The position numbers were made by a program, and so were the translations under genes. The notes under the pieces were generated by a model. The model saw nothing but the letters and a program-made list of their open reading frames with translations, searched no databases and was not told where the DNA came from. From 3107 sp001483205 (GTDB taxonomy: Bacteria; Pseudomonadota; Alphaproteobacteria; Rhodobacterales; Rhodobacteraceae), in the NCBI GenBank assembly GCA_964291375.2, contig OZ219809.1:1612001-1676000 (forward strand): DNA of 64,000 nucleotides. Reading direction: 5' to 3'. Below are positions 45,273 through 54,059 of this stretch, one piece after another. Each line of letters starts with the position of its first letter. The stretch's first letter is position 1.

Positions 45273-45659
45273 TCACATCTTGGAAAACACATGCGTCACT
45301 TTCCGGCGAAGGCTGCGCATGGCATCGGAAATTTCCGGCGGGTCCACCGGCAGGTCGCACTGACAGCACAAAGCATGGTCCGGCTCTTCCGTGCCCCGGA
45401 CAAAGACAGTCGCCCCGGATGGATCACAAACGGTAAATTCCGTGTCGGGGGCGGTTTCTGCCGCATGTTCCACCAGCGACAGCACACCCTCAGAGAACAG
45501 GCGCGCGGCCATGTCCGCCATCCGGTCATAGCGTTCCTGCGGGCAAGGCTTGTGGCTTTGCGCCCCCAGAACCAGCCCGGCGCGCATATCCACATAACAG
45601 ACGGACCGGCACCCCGGAATCGTCTCCAAACCTTCTCTCAGGGCCTCGCTCAATGCCAT
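45273..45659 (-). CDS. Small protein resembling roadblock/LC7 (longin-like) GTPase partners
   Basis: 128 residues. The pattern IPGCRSVCYVDMRAGLVLGA near the start, a helix with a hydrophobic face, then TEFTVCDPSGATVFVRGTEE with a terminal helix fits the roadblock/LC7 layout (beta-hairpin, helix, strands, helix). Roadblock proteins such as MglB regulate small GTPases; being placed between GTPase genes supports the reading. The similarity is structural intuition only. Cysteine content is high (CCQC). Confidence 0.6.
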   Translation of the reverse strand: MALSEALREGLETIPGCRSVCYVDMRAGLVLGAQSHKPCPQERYDRMADMAARLFSEGVLSLVEHAAETAPDTEFTVCDPSGATVFVRGTEEPDHALCCQCDLPVDPPEISDAMRSLRRKVTHVFSKM

Positions 45660-45742
45660 CCGCTACCATACCCGCGAAATCCCAGGGCCGGGATGTCCTG
45701 TCGGCATCCGGCCACATTCACATTCGCCGCCAGTTTGCCCAA

Positions 45743-47053
45743 CTAGCCCGGTATGCGCCAGCCTGAATTTTCAGCCCGGTCAGGATCGGGGTTTTCCGGC
45801 GCAGGCACGAACAGGCCATGGGCCTCCATCGCTTCGATGAAATCCTCAAAGGCCTGCACCACATCGGCGGTCGTTTCAATGTTGCGTTGCGACAACACCT
45901 GCCGCCAGATTTGCAGCGCGCCGACGGGCCGCCCGAGCGGGATTGCCCCAGGTGTCTCGTCGTTCTCGCTGCTCATGTCCGGCTCATCCGGTTCAGCCAG
46001 CTCATCAGGCTCATCCGGTTCGCCCGCATCGGCCTGCATTTCGGCCGTCCGCATTTGGACCGTATTGTCGCCAGCGCCCAGCAGCAGGGGGGCGGCGGGG
46101 GCCTCCGGCGGCGAAAGATCATCCGTCGCACCGTCCGCACCCTCTGTGGCATCCGTCTCATCCTGCGCGACCGGCGGGGTCTCCGGCGGCGCTTCGGCAA
46201 AGACCTGCCGCAGAGAGCTGGCGACCGCTTGCGATTCGTCATCCAGCAACACCCGGCTCCGCACCCTTTCGGCATTCTCGGGGCTGATCCGCTCGCGCTC
46301 CATATGATCCGAGCGCCTGACACGGGTGGGGCGAATCAGCGCCACGGGGGCCTCCGGCGGGGCAGGCTCGGCATCAGGCTCCGCCGCTATCGCCGCCGCA
46401 ATTTCATACAGCGTATCCAGCAATGCCCTTGCGCCGCAGGAAGCAAACAAATCCGCCAGTTCCTCGTCCTGAGCGGCAAGTATCGCATCGGTCGCGGAAA
46501 ACATGATGATCGTGGCGAAATCACCTCCGGCCTCGCGGGTCAGCCGTTTTCTGACGCGCTCACGCTCGCGCTCGCTCAACTTGTCAGAGCGTGTCGCCAA
46601 CAGGATACTGCGCGCCCGCATCGGTTCCGGCACGGTCATCCATGCGCTGCGCTCGCTTTCCCGCCATGCCTGGGTTGCGTGGGTACACCAGATCGCGGCA
46701 TCCCCGTTTTCAATCGCGGTTTCCCGGTGAAATTCGGGGATATTGGGGTCAGAGATGCCGGGCGTGTCGATCAGGTCCATCGTCTCAAGGATTTCCGCCT
46801 GTGACCAGACCCGGATATACCGGACCCGTTCGACGGGCAGACTCTGAAGCTCTGACAAGGCCACCGAATGTCGCTCATTGTCCGAGTCCAGATAATAAGG
46901 CGCGTCATTGCCGTGGCTGATCCAGACCGGCGGCGCATGGGTCGCGGTTACCTGGGTCGGAAGAATTTCCTCCCCCAGCAGAAAGTTGATCAATGTGGTC
47001 TTTCCGGCGCTGAATTCACCCATCAACGCGATACAGGGTTTGCGTCTTGTCAT
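45743..47053 (-). CDS. Dynamin/Era-like GTPase with acidic tail
   Basis: 436 residues. Starts MTRRKPCIALMGEFSAGKTT: P-loop GEFSAGKT at 12-19, a TATHAP switch I near 36-41, G3 DTPG at 96-99 and G4 TRSDK at 154-158, typical of dynamin-superfamily/YfjP-type GTPases. Residues about 230-380 form a low-complexity acidic Pro/Glu/Asp-rich stretch, including repeats of EPDEPDELAEPDEPD. The C-terminus is helical. It may bind lipid or other GTPases; 55 bases downstream of the larger dynamin-like gene. Confidence 0.82.
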   Translation of the reverse strand: MTRRKPCIALMGEFSAGKTTLINFLLGEEILPTQVTATHAPPVWISHGNDAPYYLDSDNERHSVALSELQSLPVERVRYIRVWSQAEILETMDLIDTPGISDPNIPEFHRETAIENGDAAIWCTHATQAWRESERSAWMTVPEPMRARSILLATRSDKLSERERERVRKRLTREAGGDFATIIMFSATDAILAAQDEELADLFASCGARALLDTLYEIAAAIAAEPDAEPAPPEAPVALIRPTRVRRSDHMERERISPENAERVRSRVLLDDESQAVASSLRQVFAEAPPETPPVAQDETDATEGADGATDDLSPPEAPAAPLLLGAGDNTVQMRTAEMQADAGEPDEPDELAEPDEPDMSSENDETPGAIPLGRPVGALQIWRQVLSQRNIETTADVVQAFEDFIEAMEAHGLFVPAPENPDPDRAENSGWRIPG

Positions 47054-47108
47054 CGCTGCCCGCTCTTACCGTTGCGCTTTTCCGACATTTCAGTGTTTCT
47101 CTGGTTCT

Positions 47109-49136
47109 CTAGGCGGCCTGCGTGTTCAGATCGCGCAGGATTTCATCAAAGACCGCCGCCGATTGCGGTTTAGCCGCGTCCGGGGCCGGGCCGTCCTGTG
47201 CCACGTCCCCCGCCGGGGCGGAAAGCCGCCCGATGGTTTCGACATGCTCCTGCATGAAGGCCGCATAGATCGCTGCGCATTCCTGCAAGACCGGTTGCAC
47301 CTGACCGCTGTCGAGCTCGTTCAGGATCGTCTGTGTTTCGGCGCGGATCAGTTGCGCATATTCCCCGGCAGAGGCCTCAAAGCCGCGCCGACGCTGCCAC
47401 CAGCGCCGCCACCAGTTGCCCTGAAGGTCAAGCGCGATGGTCCTGCCCAGACCGACCGGCGGCGGAATCCGCGGCGGCTCCGGGGCTTCGATGCGGAAAT
47501 CGGGCAACTGATCGCCAAGGGCAACGCGATACACGGACTCCACATTCCGTGCCGCCTCGGTCAGCACCTTGCCGACCTTTTGCCCGATTGCCCTGGAAAA
47601 CCCCAGATAGGCAGACCGTTGCAGAACCCGCAGCCCGGCGGGATCATAGCGCCATGTTCCCTGCTCTCCGTGGCGCTCGAAATGTTTGATGAGCGAGGCC
47701 GTCGCCCGGCGGACAAACCCGTCCTGGGCCTTTTCCATCCGCGCCAGCAGTTCCTGATGCAGGGCCGAACACACATTGTCGAGCATGGTTTTATAGTGAT
47801 CCTCGACCTCGCGGATCGTCTGCCCGATGTCCGTTCCGTCCGCCCTGATCGCGCCTTCGTCGGCCTCACGGCTCTGGTCCGTGGCAACCACCGCGCGGGC
47901 CTCGTTGGCAAGGTTGCGCGCGTTGCGGCTGATCTTGTCATAAATATGCTGCGCGCTGCCCTGCCCGATGCGCTCGGAAACCGCGCCAAGCAGGTCGGGC
48001 ACACCGGACGCCTGCCAGACGGCTTGCTCACCGCCCATATCCTTCAGTTCCGGCCGGTTTTGCAGATAGGCATTCAGCGTGTCGGCGGAATCCCTCGGCA
48101 TCGCCTCCTGATAACCAAGCAGCGCGGCCTCTGCCCATTTGGCACTGCCAAACAGGATCGGCACATCGTTTGCCGCCTTATGGGTGGTCAGGGTGTCACG
48201 AATGACATCGCGAATCTCGGGGATTTGCCGCGCCGGATCGCGCAGTTCATCCACCCGGTTCACGAACAGGATGATCTGCCGCTTTTCCATCGTCGCAATG
48301 ATCCGCATCAGCGCAAGATCAACCGTGGACAGCGCCTGATGCGCGGACAGCACCACGACGCAGAGCTCCGCCCCCCGCAGGCTGCGCAGGGTGATCTGTT
48401 CCCGCATCAGAAAACTGTCATTGACGCCGGGGGTGTCGCAGAAATGCACCGGCATCGGGTATTGCGGCACATTGAGGAACAGGTCGGCGGATTTGGTGAT
48501 GTCCGCGAACCGCCCGGTTTTGGAGCCGACATCCTCTGTCTCGTCCCCATCCCCGAGGCTGACATAACGCTCCATCAGTTCGGTATCGACATAGCCGTAA
48601 TCGTGGCTCTGGCCCAGAAGCACCTCGAAATGCCGTCCAAGGCGTTTCTCGGTCTTCAGGCGCATTTCCTCGATCTGTTCCCGGATGCGCATCGCCTCAT
48701 CCGAGGCCCCGGCCCGCGCCGCCAGTTCCCCCAAGCGCCCGCCGCCCACCATCAGCGTGTCCCACTCATCGCGGTTGAAAAAGGTGAACCGGGCACTGGA
48801 CGGCGAATCAGCCCCGGTTTGCGCCGCCTTGCTGTTGATGGCGATATTCGTCACCACAGAGGTCCACGGGTTGACATCGGACGGCAACAGGCCGGGGTGG
48901 CCCGCCAGCACATTGGCCAGTGCCGTCTTGCCCGCCTTGACCTGCCCGACAAGAATGACCTTGGCGGCAAAACCGTCGAGACGCGACCGCAAGGCCTGCG
49001 CCCGCACCGCCGTGCGGTCATCGGATGCGGATGCCAGCCGCCTCAGACGCTCGGACAATTCGCGAAACGCCTCGCTTTGCGACTTCATCGCCTCACTGGC
49101 CACGTCCAGCAGATATGTGTTTCTTGCTTTTTCCAT
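47109..49136 (-). CDS. Large dynamin-like GTPase
   Basis: 675 residues. P-loop GQVKAGKT at 64-71, switch Thr in WTSVVT, G3 DTPG at 234-237 and G4 NRVD at 293-296. Long helical middle and tail regions follow, as in bacterial dynamin-like proteins. A striking Trp/Arg patch (WWRRWW, then QRRR, residues 575-584) could dip into membranes like a paddle. It begins the minus-strand half of the divergent module; 639 bases separate it from the kinase gene. Confidence 0.85.
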   Translation of the reverse strand: MEKARNTYLLDVASEAMKSQSEAFRELSERLRRLASASDDRTAVRAQALRSRLDGFAAKVILVGQVKAGKTALANVLAGHPGLLPSDVNPWTSVVTNIAINSKAAQTGADSPSSARFTFFNRDEWDTLMVGGGRLGELAARAGASDEAMRIREQIEEMRLKTEKRLGRHFEVLLGQSHDYGYVDTELMERYVSLGDGDETEDVGSKTGRFADITKSADLFLNVPQYPMPVHFCDTPGVNDSFLMREQITLRSLRGAELCVVVLSAHQALSTVDLALMRIIATMEKRQIILFVNRVDELRDPARQIPEIRDVIRDTLTTHKAANDVPILFGSAKWAEAALLGYQEAMPRDSADTLNAYLQNRPELKDMGGEQAVWQASGVPDLLGAVSERIGQGSAQHIYDKISRNARNLANEARAVVATDQSREADEGAIRADGTDIGQTIREVEDHYKTMLDNVCSALHQELLARMEKAQDGFVRRATASLIKHFERHGEQGTWRYDPAGLRVLQRSAYLGFSRAIGQKVGKVLTEAARNVESVYRVALGDQLPDFRIEAPEPPRIPPPVGLGRTIALDLQGNWWRRWWQRRRGFEASAGEYAQLIRAETQTILNELDSGQVQPVLQECAAIYAAFMQEHVETIGRLSAPAGDVAQDGPAPDAAKPQSAAVFDEILRDLNTQAA

Positions 49137-49775
49137 ACTGTCACCCGTTACGCCGTCTAATCCGTATTCCTTAAGCTGCTATTACACGCCTTGCGGAAAA
49201 TCCCGATCATTCCGTCCTTTGCACATGTTGCGTTCCCTCATCCCCATGCGCCAAACCGAATCGCAAGACCCCGGCAATGCCCCCGGTCACCCGATCACAA
49301 GCACAAGGTAACATCATCGCCGAAAGCATCAAGGGAACCGATAAACGAAATTTATGGCAAAAAAGTGTTTATGACCTCTGCATAATGACACATCAGCATC
49401 AACCTGTCCCGCCCGGCGGAACGGCCCGCGCCGCCCCTGCCTGCCCCCCGGCAGGGGCTTTGAGCACCTCAACCTTTTGGGGCATATGGATTTTATGGCA
49501 AAGGCGTCGCCAATTCAGGCTGTCGGGAAAAGCGCCCGCCCGGACAGATGGCGGCCCGGCCCGGCCAATATGCACCCGGATTCAGAAACAAATGCCGCAA
49601 AATCAGGGCATTGGACCCGATTTCCCGGTAAAACCTCTTTCATGCCCAACTTTTGCCGGTTTCTCTGCCGATCAACGACTCTGATCGCTGTTTCCTGCTT
49701 TGGAACGCGAGGCTTCAGGGCAAATGTCCGGAAAACTGATCAGGATCGCGGTTAAACGGAAGGTGGGGATACGTC
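49137..49775. other. Divergent intergenic region between dynamin-like GTPase and kinase genes
   Basis: 639 bases without a gene I can support. It holds long repeat copy 7 (49373-49575) and, on each side, about 200 bases that must contain the promoters for both halves of the module. I found no clear -35/-10 pair. The kinase start is preceded by GGAAGGTGGGG (weak RBS). Confidence 0.6.
49373..49575 (+). repeat. TIR repeat element, long form, copy 7
   Basis: Starts GACCTCTGCATAATGACAC and ends GCCAATATGCAC; about 203 bases. The hairpin arms read GCCCCTGCC and GGCAGGGGC, differing from other copies in both arms so that pairing is kept. The right terminal repeat is truncated (TATGCA only). It lies between divergent promoters. 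Confidence 0.82.
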
Positions 49776-51089
49776 ATGGCGCGGCAGGACATTGCTGAAA
49801 AGACGGACTTCGACGCTGCCGTGGATGAACTGCAACCCGGAACGCTGCTACTGCATGGTCAGTATAAGATCACCCGTTTCCTGCAAAACGGTGGTTTCGG
49901 GATCACCTATCTGGCCCAGGACAGCCTTGATCGCAAGGTCGTCATCAAGGAATGCTTTCCCGGCGGATTCTGCCGCCGCACAAACACGATTGTCAGCGCC
50001 AGATCACGGGCGCACAAGCGGGAACTGCAATCCATCATCCGCCTGTTCGTGCAAGAGGCGCACAATCTGGCAAAACTCGTGCATCCGAACATTGTTGGCG
50101 TGCATCAGGTTTTCGAGGACAATGATACCGCTTACATGGCGATTGACTTCATCGACGGCAAGGATTTGCTCGACATCGTTGAAGACCCGTCGGTCACACT
50201 GAAGCCCGCCCAGATCGTCGGGATCACGCGGAAACTGCTGTCGGCGATCGGATTCGTTCACGACCACGGGGTTCTGCACCGGGACATCTCGCCCGACAAT
50301 GTGCTGCTGAAAAAGGACGGGGAGCCGATTCTGATCGACTTCGGGGCCGCCCGCGCCCATGCGTCCAACACCAACCGGGCGCTGTCTGCCTTGCGGGTGG
50401 TCAAGGACGGGTATTCGCCGCAGGAGTTCTATATCTCGGGCAGTGATCAGGGGCCGTGGAGCGACCTCTATGCGCTGGCCGCCTCGCTCTATCATGTGAT
50501 CAGGGGCGCGGCCCCGGTCAACGGGCAGGCCCGACTGGCTGCTTTGGCCGAAGGGCGCGACGACCCGTATGAGCCGCTCGCGGGGGCGCTTGACGGCTAC
50601 CCGGCCAATTTTCTCGAGGCCATCGACAAGGCGATGAGCACCTTGCCGAAGAATCGCCTGCAATCCGCCGGGGAGTGGCTGGCGATGCTGGACGGCAACG
50701 CCGCCGGTACAGGCGCTGTTGACGACGACCCGTTGCTGGCGATTTCGCGAATGCTGCGGGAGGATGAGGAAACCCGGAAACACGAAGCGGAAACCCGGAA
50801 AAAGGCGGCGCGCGAGGCAACAAAACAGGCGGCAACAAAGCGCGCGGCAGAGATGCCGAAAGCCCCGCCCCCGGAGCAGTGGAGCGCGGCCTTTGCGGAC
50901 GAAGACGCAGAGGAGTCGCGCACAGGCAGGCAGGCTGCTGCTGGCAACGCTGGTCATGGCGCTGTTCGTTGTCGCGGGCGTTATCGGTTACGATATGATG
51001 GGGAACGACACCACCGCGCCGGTCCCGCAACCGGATGTGCAGGCGGATGCGACGGCGACAGGTGTTCCGGCGAGCACACCTGCGGCTGA
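49776..51089 (+). CDS. Serine/threonine protein kinase, N-terminal cytoplasmic half (frameshifted gene)
   Basis: As read, 437 residues. Eukaryote-type kinase domain about 25-300: glycine loop QNGGFGITY (37-45), catalytic-site VIK with Lys58, HRDISPDN (168-175), DFG (188-190). The last ~50 residues are out-of-frame sequence. The true gene should continue in the next frame through a membrane helix into a periplasmic domain (50935-52233): the break lies at a CAGGCAGGCAGG tract. Deleting one 4-base unit would join the halves as ...RTGRLLLATLVMALF... into an 817-residue protein. ATG at 49776. Adjacent to FHA and PP2C genes. Confidence 0.88.
   Translation: MARQDIAEKTDFDAAVDELQPGTLLLHGQYKITRFLQNGGFGITYLAQDSLDRKVVIKECFPGGFCRRTNTIVSARSRAHKRELQSIIRLFVQEAHNLAKLVHPNIVGVHQVFEDNDTAYMAIDFIDGKDLLDIVEDPSVTLKPAQIVGITRKLLSAIGFVHDHGVLHRDISPDNVLLKKDGEPILIDFGAARAHASNTNRALSALRVVKDGYSPQEFYISGSDQGPWSDLYALAASLYHVIRGAAPVNGQARLAALAEGRDDPYEPLAGALDGYPANFLEAIDKAMSTLPKNRLQSAGEWLAMLDGNAAGTGAVDDDPLLAISRMLREDEETRKHEAETRKKAAREATKQAATKRAAEMPKAPPPEQWSAAFADEDAEESRTGRQAAAGNAGHGAVRCRGRYRLRYDGERHHRAGPATGCAGGCDGDRCSGEHTCG
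50923..50934. repeat. (CAGG)3 tract at the kinase frame break
   Basis: Three CAGG units followed by three CTG units (50935-50943). The kinase and its membrane/periplasmic half are in different frames on either side; with two units they would be in frame. The tract is short for classic slippage switching but is exactly where such a switch or an error would have this effect. Confidence 0.75.
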
Positions 51090-52233
51090 TGGTGCGCAAA
51101 CCGGTAGCCCGGTCGGGGAGGAGGCCGACATCGCCGCGCCTGTGCTGCCCGAAACCACCGGCACAGCGACCACGGAAGCCATCGCCGCACCTGTGCTGCC
51201 CGAAACCATCGAAACAGCGACCACGGAAGCCATCGCCGCACCTGTGCTGCCCGAAACCATCGAAACAGTGACCACGGAAGCCATCGCCGCCGCAGAGCCC
51301 CCCGAGATCGGGCAGGTCACGCCCATCCCGGAGACGGAGATTGAAACCGCAGAGGTCGCCGCCGCCATCGCCGCTGCCGAGGCCGTGGCCGAAGCCATTG
51401 CCGACGCGGACATTCCGGTGATCACCCCCGATGAAGTAGACGCGGAAACGGCAGAGGCGGGTGGGGAAACCATCGTCGCAATCACCAACGCCCCCCCGCC
51501 AAGGCCGAGCGAAGAGACCAGGCAGGAGATCGCCACAGCCGCAATCGATGCAACTACTGATACCGCCGCAACCGATGCCGGGGGCGAGGCCGTGACCGAA
51601 ACTGCCCCGGTCGGCCCTCTGGCACAGAACCAGATTTCGTTTTCGCACTGGGATGTTGATTTGCCGTTCGAGGTGTCTTCGCGCCGGGTGAGAAATTCCA
51701 ACATCGCCTTCATCAACGAAGTCATGCCCTGGGCCGATCTGAAAATCTCCGGCAACTGGATCAGCGAAGGCACAATGATCTACACCATCAACGACACGCC
51801 GCTTGATGGCCGCCAGAGCTTTGCCACCCAGGTGCTCAACAACCTGAAGGTTGACCCTGACGGCTTCACCCGCCTTGCCGTTCGCTTTAAGAACGATGGC
51901 TCTGACCGGTTCGAGCGCGGCCTGCTGGCGGTTCCGGTCCTGCGTCAGGTCGGGTTCGCCAATGACCTGATTGCCGAGATCAAATGCGATGCGAAATCGG
52001 GCACTTGGGTCACCACCATCAGCAATGCCACGGCCACGGGCGGCGCTCTGCAACCCGGTGACATCCTGATTTCCGAAAGCGCCTCTGGCGTGGCTCTGGA
52101 TGGTCCGGATGCGCTGGACAAGGCGCTTGGCGCACTGGTGGCCATGAATGAGCCGGTAGCGAGTTTCCGCATTGAGCGCGATGGCGCGATCATGTCGGCA
52201 GAGCTTCCCCTTGCCATCCGTGACAATCCTTGA
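50935..52233 (+). CDS. Membrane anchor and periplasmic domain of the kinase (displaced by frameshift)
   Basis: Reads LLLATLVMALFVVAGVIGYD (membrane helix), a Thr/Pro/Glu-rich linker with three 17-residue repeats, then a C-terminal region of about 200 residues with two similar halves resembling PDZ-type domains (SFSHWDVDLPFEVSSRRVRN, and GGALQPGDILISESASG). An internal ATG at 50956 could in principle start a separate 425-residue protein with a shortened membrane helix. The natural reading is one receptor kinase; the PDZ-like label is inference from fold pattern. Confidence 0.7.
   Translation: MLLATLVMALFVVAGVIGYDMMGNDTTAPVPQPDVQADATATGVPASTPAADGAQTGSPVGEEADIAAPVLPETTGTATTEAIAAPVLPETIETATTEAIAAPVLPETIETVTTEAIAAAEPPEIGQVTPIPETEIETAEVAAAIAAAEAVAEAIADADIPVITPDEVDAETAEAGGETIVAITNAPPPRPSEETRQEIATAAIDATTDTAATDAGGEAVTETAPVGPLAQNQISFSHWDVDLPFEVSSRRVRNSNIAFINEVMPWADLKISGNWISEGTMIYTINDTPLDGRQSFATQVLNNLKVDPDGFTRLAVRFKNDGSDRFERGLLAVPVLRQVGFANDLIAEIKCDAKSGTWVTTISNATATGGALQPGDILISESASGVALDGPDALDKALGALVAMNEPVASFRIERDGAIMSAELPLAIRDNP
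51133..51285. repeat. Three tandem 51-base repeats in the kinase linker
   Basis: Units 51133-51183, 51184-51234 and 51235-51285 encode AAPVLPETxxTxTTEAI three times (17 residues each). In-frame length means copy number can change without a frameshift. The Thr/Pro/Glu composition suits a flexible periplasmic spacer. Confidence 0.85.
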
Positions 52234-52316
52234 CCGGTGGGGTGGGAAATGTGGACCAAAGGAATGAAATTCCGGCAGGTGTGTCGTAACAGTATCGCTC
52301 TACAGGAGGTAAACCC

Positions 52317-53171
52317 TTGATAAAAAGAATAAGCCCATTGACAGGATTGGCCAGGCGGGCCGGGCTGTTCGACCCGACCTCAACCCCCCCGGAAACCCCC
52401 GGGAATCAGGAAAAGCCCCCGGCATTCGCACCCGCTCCGCAAGAGCCGGAAGTGGCGGCGGACAGGGCCAACGGGTCTGCCTATGCCCCGCCGGAAGTCG
52501 CTGTGCCAGAGGCGGATGATGTTGCGGGCAGGCACGAACAGCAGGCCCGCAGACCGGCGGAACCGGCACCGCAGGCCCCGAGAGCCGCAGCCCCGGCCCC
52601 GACAGCAAAGCCAGCGGGCGCTGATGCGGCGGCCCCCGCCCCCGCTGCGCCCCCCGCCCCTGTTCTAACTCCGTCGGCGAAACCAGCGGTGGCCCCGGCA
52701 GAAACCGGACGCCGCTCCAGTCGGGTCAAAACCACCTTCCTCGGCTTTGACCGCTCTGACGGAAACTCCGAGAACATCTTTGACGACCCGGCAAGCAAAA
52801 ACGACAGCGCCATCGCCATGTTCCCGGTCGGCTGGCTGGTGATCACCGACGGGCCGGGCCGGGGCACCAGCCTGACCCTGCATGACGGCGTTTCACAGAT
52901 CGGACGCGGGGACGATCAGGCCATCCAACTGGATTTCGGCGACAGCAGCATCTCGCGCAGCAACCACGCCGCCATCGCGTTTGATGAGGAAACGCGCGCC
53001 TTCTATCTGGGCTATGGCGGCAAATCCAACATCGTGCGCCGCAACGGCAAGCCGGTGCTGGCAACGGAATCCCTGGAAGACGGCGACCTGATTCGCATCG
53101 GCGAGACCACATTGCGGTTCGTCGCCTTCTGCGGACAGGCCTTCAGTTGGACAGACACAGCAGACACATGA
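52317..53171 (+). CDS. FHA-domain protein
   Basis: 284 residues. A Pro/Ala-rich N-terminal half (1-130) leads to TTFLGFDRSDG (139-149) and a C-terminal FHA domain (about 173-275) with IGRG (195-198), SISRSNHA and NIVRRNGKPV. FHA domains bind phosphothreonine. The start is TTG at 52317: AGGAGG (52304-52309) lies seven bases before it, and no better ATG exists. The TTFLG stretch could be a phosphorylation site of the adjacent kinase, as in other kinase-FHA pairs; that is inference. Probable reader of the kinase signal. Confidence 0.85.
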   Translation: MIKRISPLTGLARRAGLFDPTSTPPETPGNQEKPPAFAPAPQEPEVAADRANGSAYAPPEVAVPEADDVAGRHEQQARRPAEPAPQAPRAAAPAPTAKPAGADAAAPAPAAPPAPVLTPSAKPAVAPAETGRRSSRVKTTFLGFDRSDGNSENIFDDPASKNDSAIAMFPVGWLVITDGPGRGTSLTLHDGVSQIGRGDDQAIQLDFGDSSISRSNHAAIAFDEETRAFYLGYGGKSNIVRRNGKPVLATESLEDGDLIRIGETTLRFVAFCGQAFSWTDTADT

Positions 53172-53198
53172 ACACATAACCGGGGGGCAGGGGCAACC

Positions 53199-53984
53199 AT
53201 GATGAGTATGATGTATGATGTTGCAGCCGCCATAGACAAGGGACGGCGGGATTATCAGGAGGATGCGATTGCGATCAATTTCCCCGAACCCGAACAGGAC
53301 GGAACCGGTTTCGTCGTGCTTGCCGATGGTATGGGCGGGCACAAGGCGGGCGGCATTGCCAGCCAGATCGCGGTGGTAAAGATGTCGGATGCACTCAAAG
53401 AGCGGCTGGACCACAGCGACATTCCCGAAAGTGAAATCCCCGAGGTGCTGAAGGCCGCCGCGCTTGCCGCCAACCGATCCATCGCCGCATATGCCCGGCG
53501 TCATGGCGATGTTGCGGGCATGGGCACGACAGTGGTTGTCCCGGTGCTTTCAAACGGGCGGCTGCACTGGGTGTCCGTCGGCGATTCGCCGCTCTATGTC
53601 TTCAGCGATGACGGAGGGCTGAACCAGGTCAATGAAGACCACTCCATGGGGGCGCAGATCGACCTGTTGTCGCGCAACGGCATGATGGATGAGGAAACCG
53701 CCCGCCACCACCCGGAACGGAACTGCCTGACATCGGTGCTGATGGGGGACGATATTCCGAGGATTGACTGTGGCCAGCCCCCGGTCACGCTTGAATCCGG
53801 CAATATCGTCGTGGTCTCCAGCGACGGGCTGCAATTCCTCAGCCATGACCGGATCAGCGACATTCTGAGCGCCCGCCGGAATGAAAGCAGTGAAACCATC
53901 GCCAATGCCCTCATGCAGGCGATTCGCGACCTGGATGACCCGGAACAGGACAACGTTTCCCTGGCGGTAATAAAAGTTGTGTAG
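53199..53984 (+). CDS. PP2C-family serine/threonine phosphatase
   Basis: 261 residues. Motifs in order: RRDYQED (16-22), ADGMGGH (42-48), MGTT (108-111), GDSPLY (128-133) and DNVSL near 251-255, which provide the metal-binding aspartates. It likely reverses the neighbouring kinase's phosphorylation. It starts 27 bases after the FHA gene; four adjacent ATG codons leave the exact start open (53199 used). Kinase, FHA and phosphatase form a signalling trio. Confidence 0.92.
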   Translation: MMSMMYDVAAAIDKGRRDYQEDAIAINFPEPEQDGTGFVVLADGMGGHKAGGIASQIAVVKMSDALKERLDHSDIPESEIPEVLKAAALAANRSIAAYARRHGDVAGMGTTVVVPVLSNGRLHWVSVGDSPLYVFSDDGGLNQVNEDHSMGAQIDLLSRNGMMDEETARHHPERNCLTSVLMGDDIPRIDCGQPPVTLESGNIVVVSSDGLQFLSHDRISDILSARRNESSETIANALMQAIRDLDDPEQDNVSLAVIKVV

Positions 53985-54059
53985 CGGTAAGGGCACGGTC
54001 AGCGAGGCATCCGGTCTCGGTGGCCCGGAACGGACGAACGGACAGAAAGGAACCGATCA

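Noticed and set aside
46908..49160. 750-codon plus frame opposite the dynamin-like genes
   Set aside because: Spans two real minus-strand genes and their gap; composition is that of a complement frame.
51133..51285. Regularly spaced repeats, considered as a CRISPR array
   Set aside because: Contiguous 51-base units without spacers, in frame in a protein linker.
49776..53984. Type VI secretion regulatory locus (PpkA-Fha-PppA)
   Set aside because: No secretion structural gene (Tss, Hcp, VgrG) occurs in the window.
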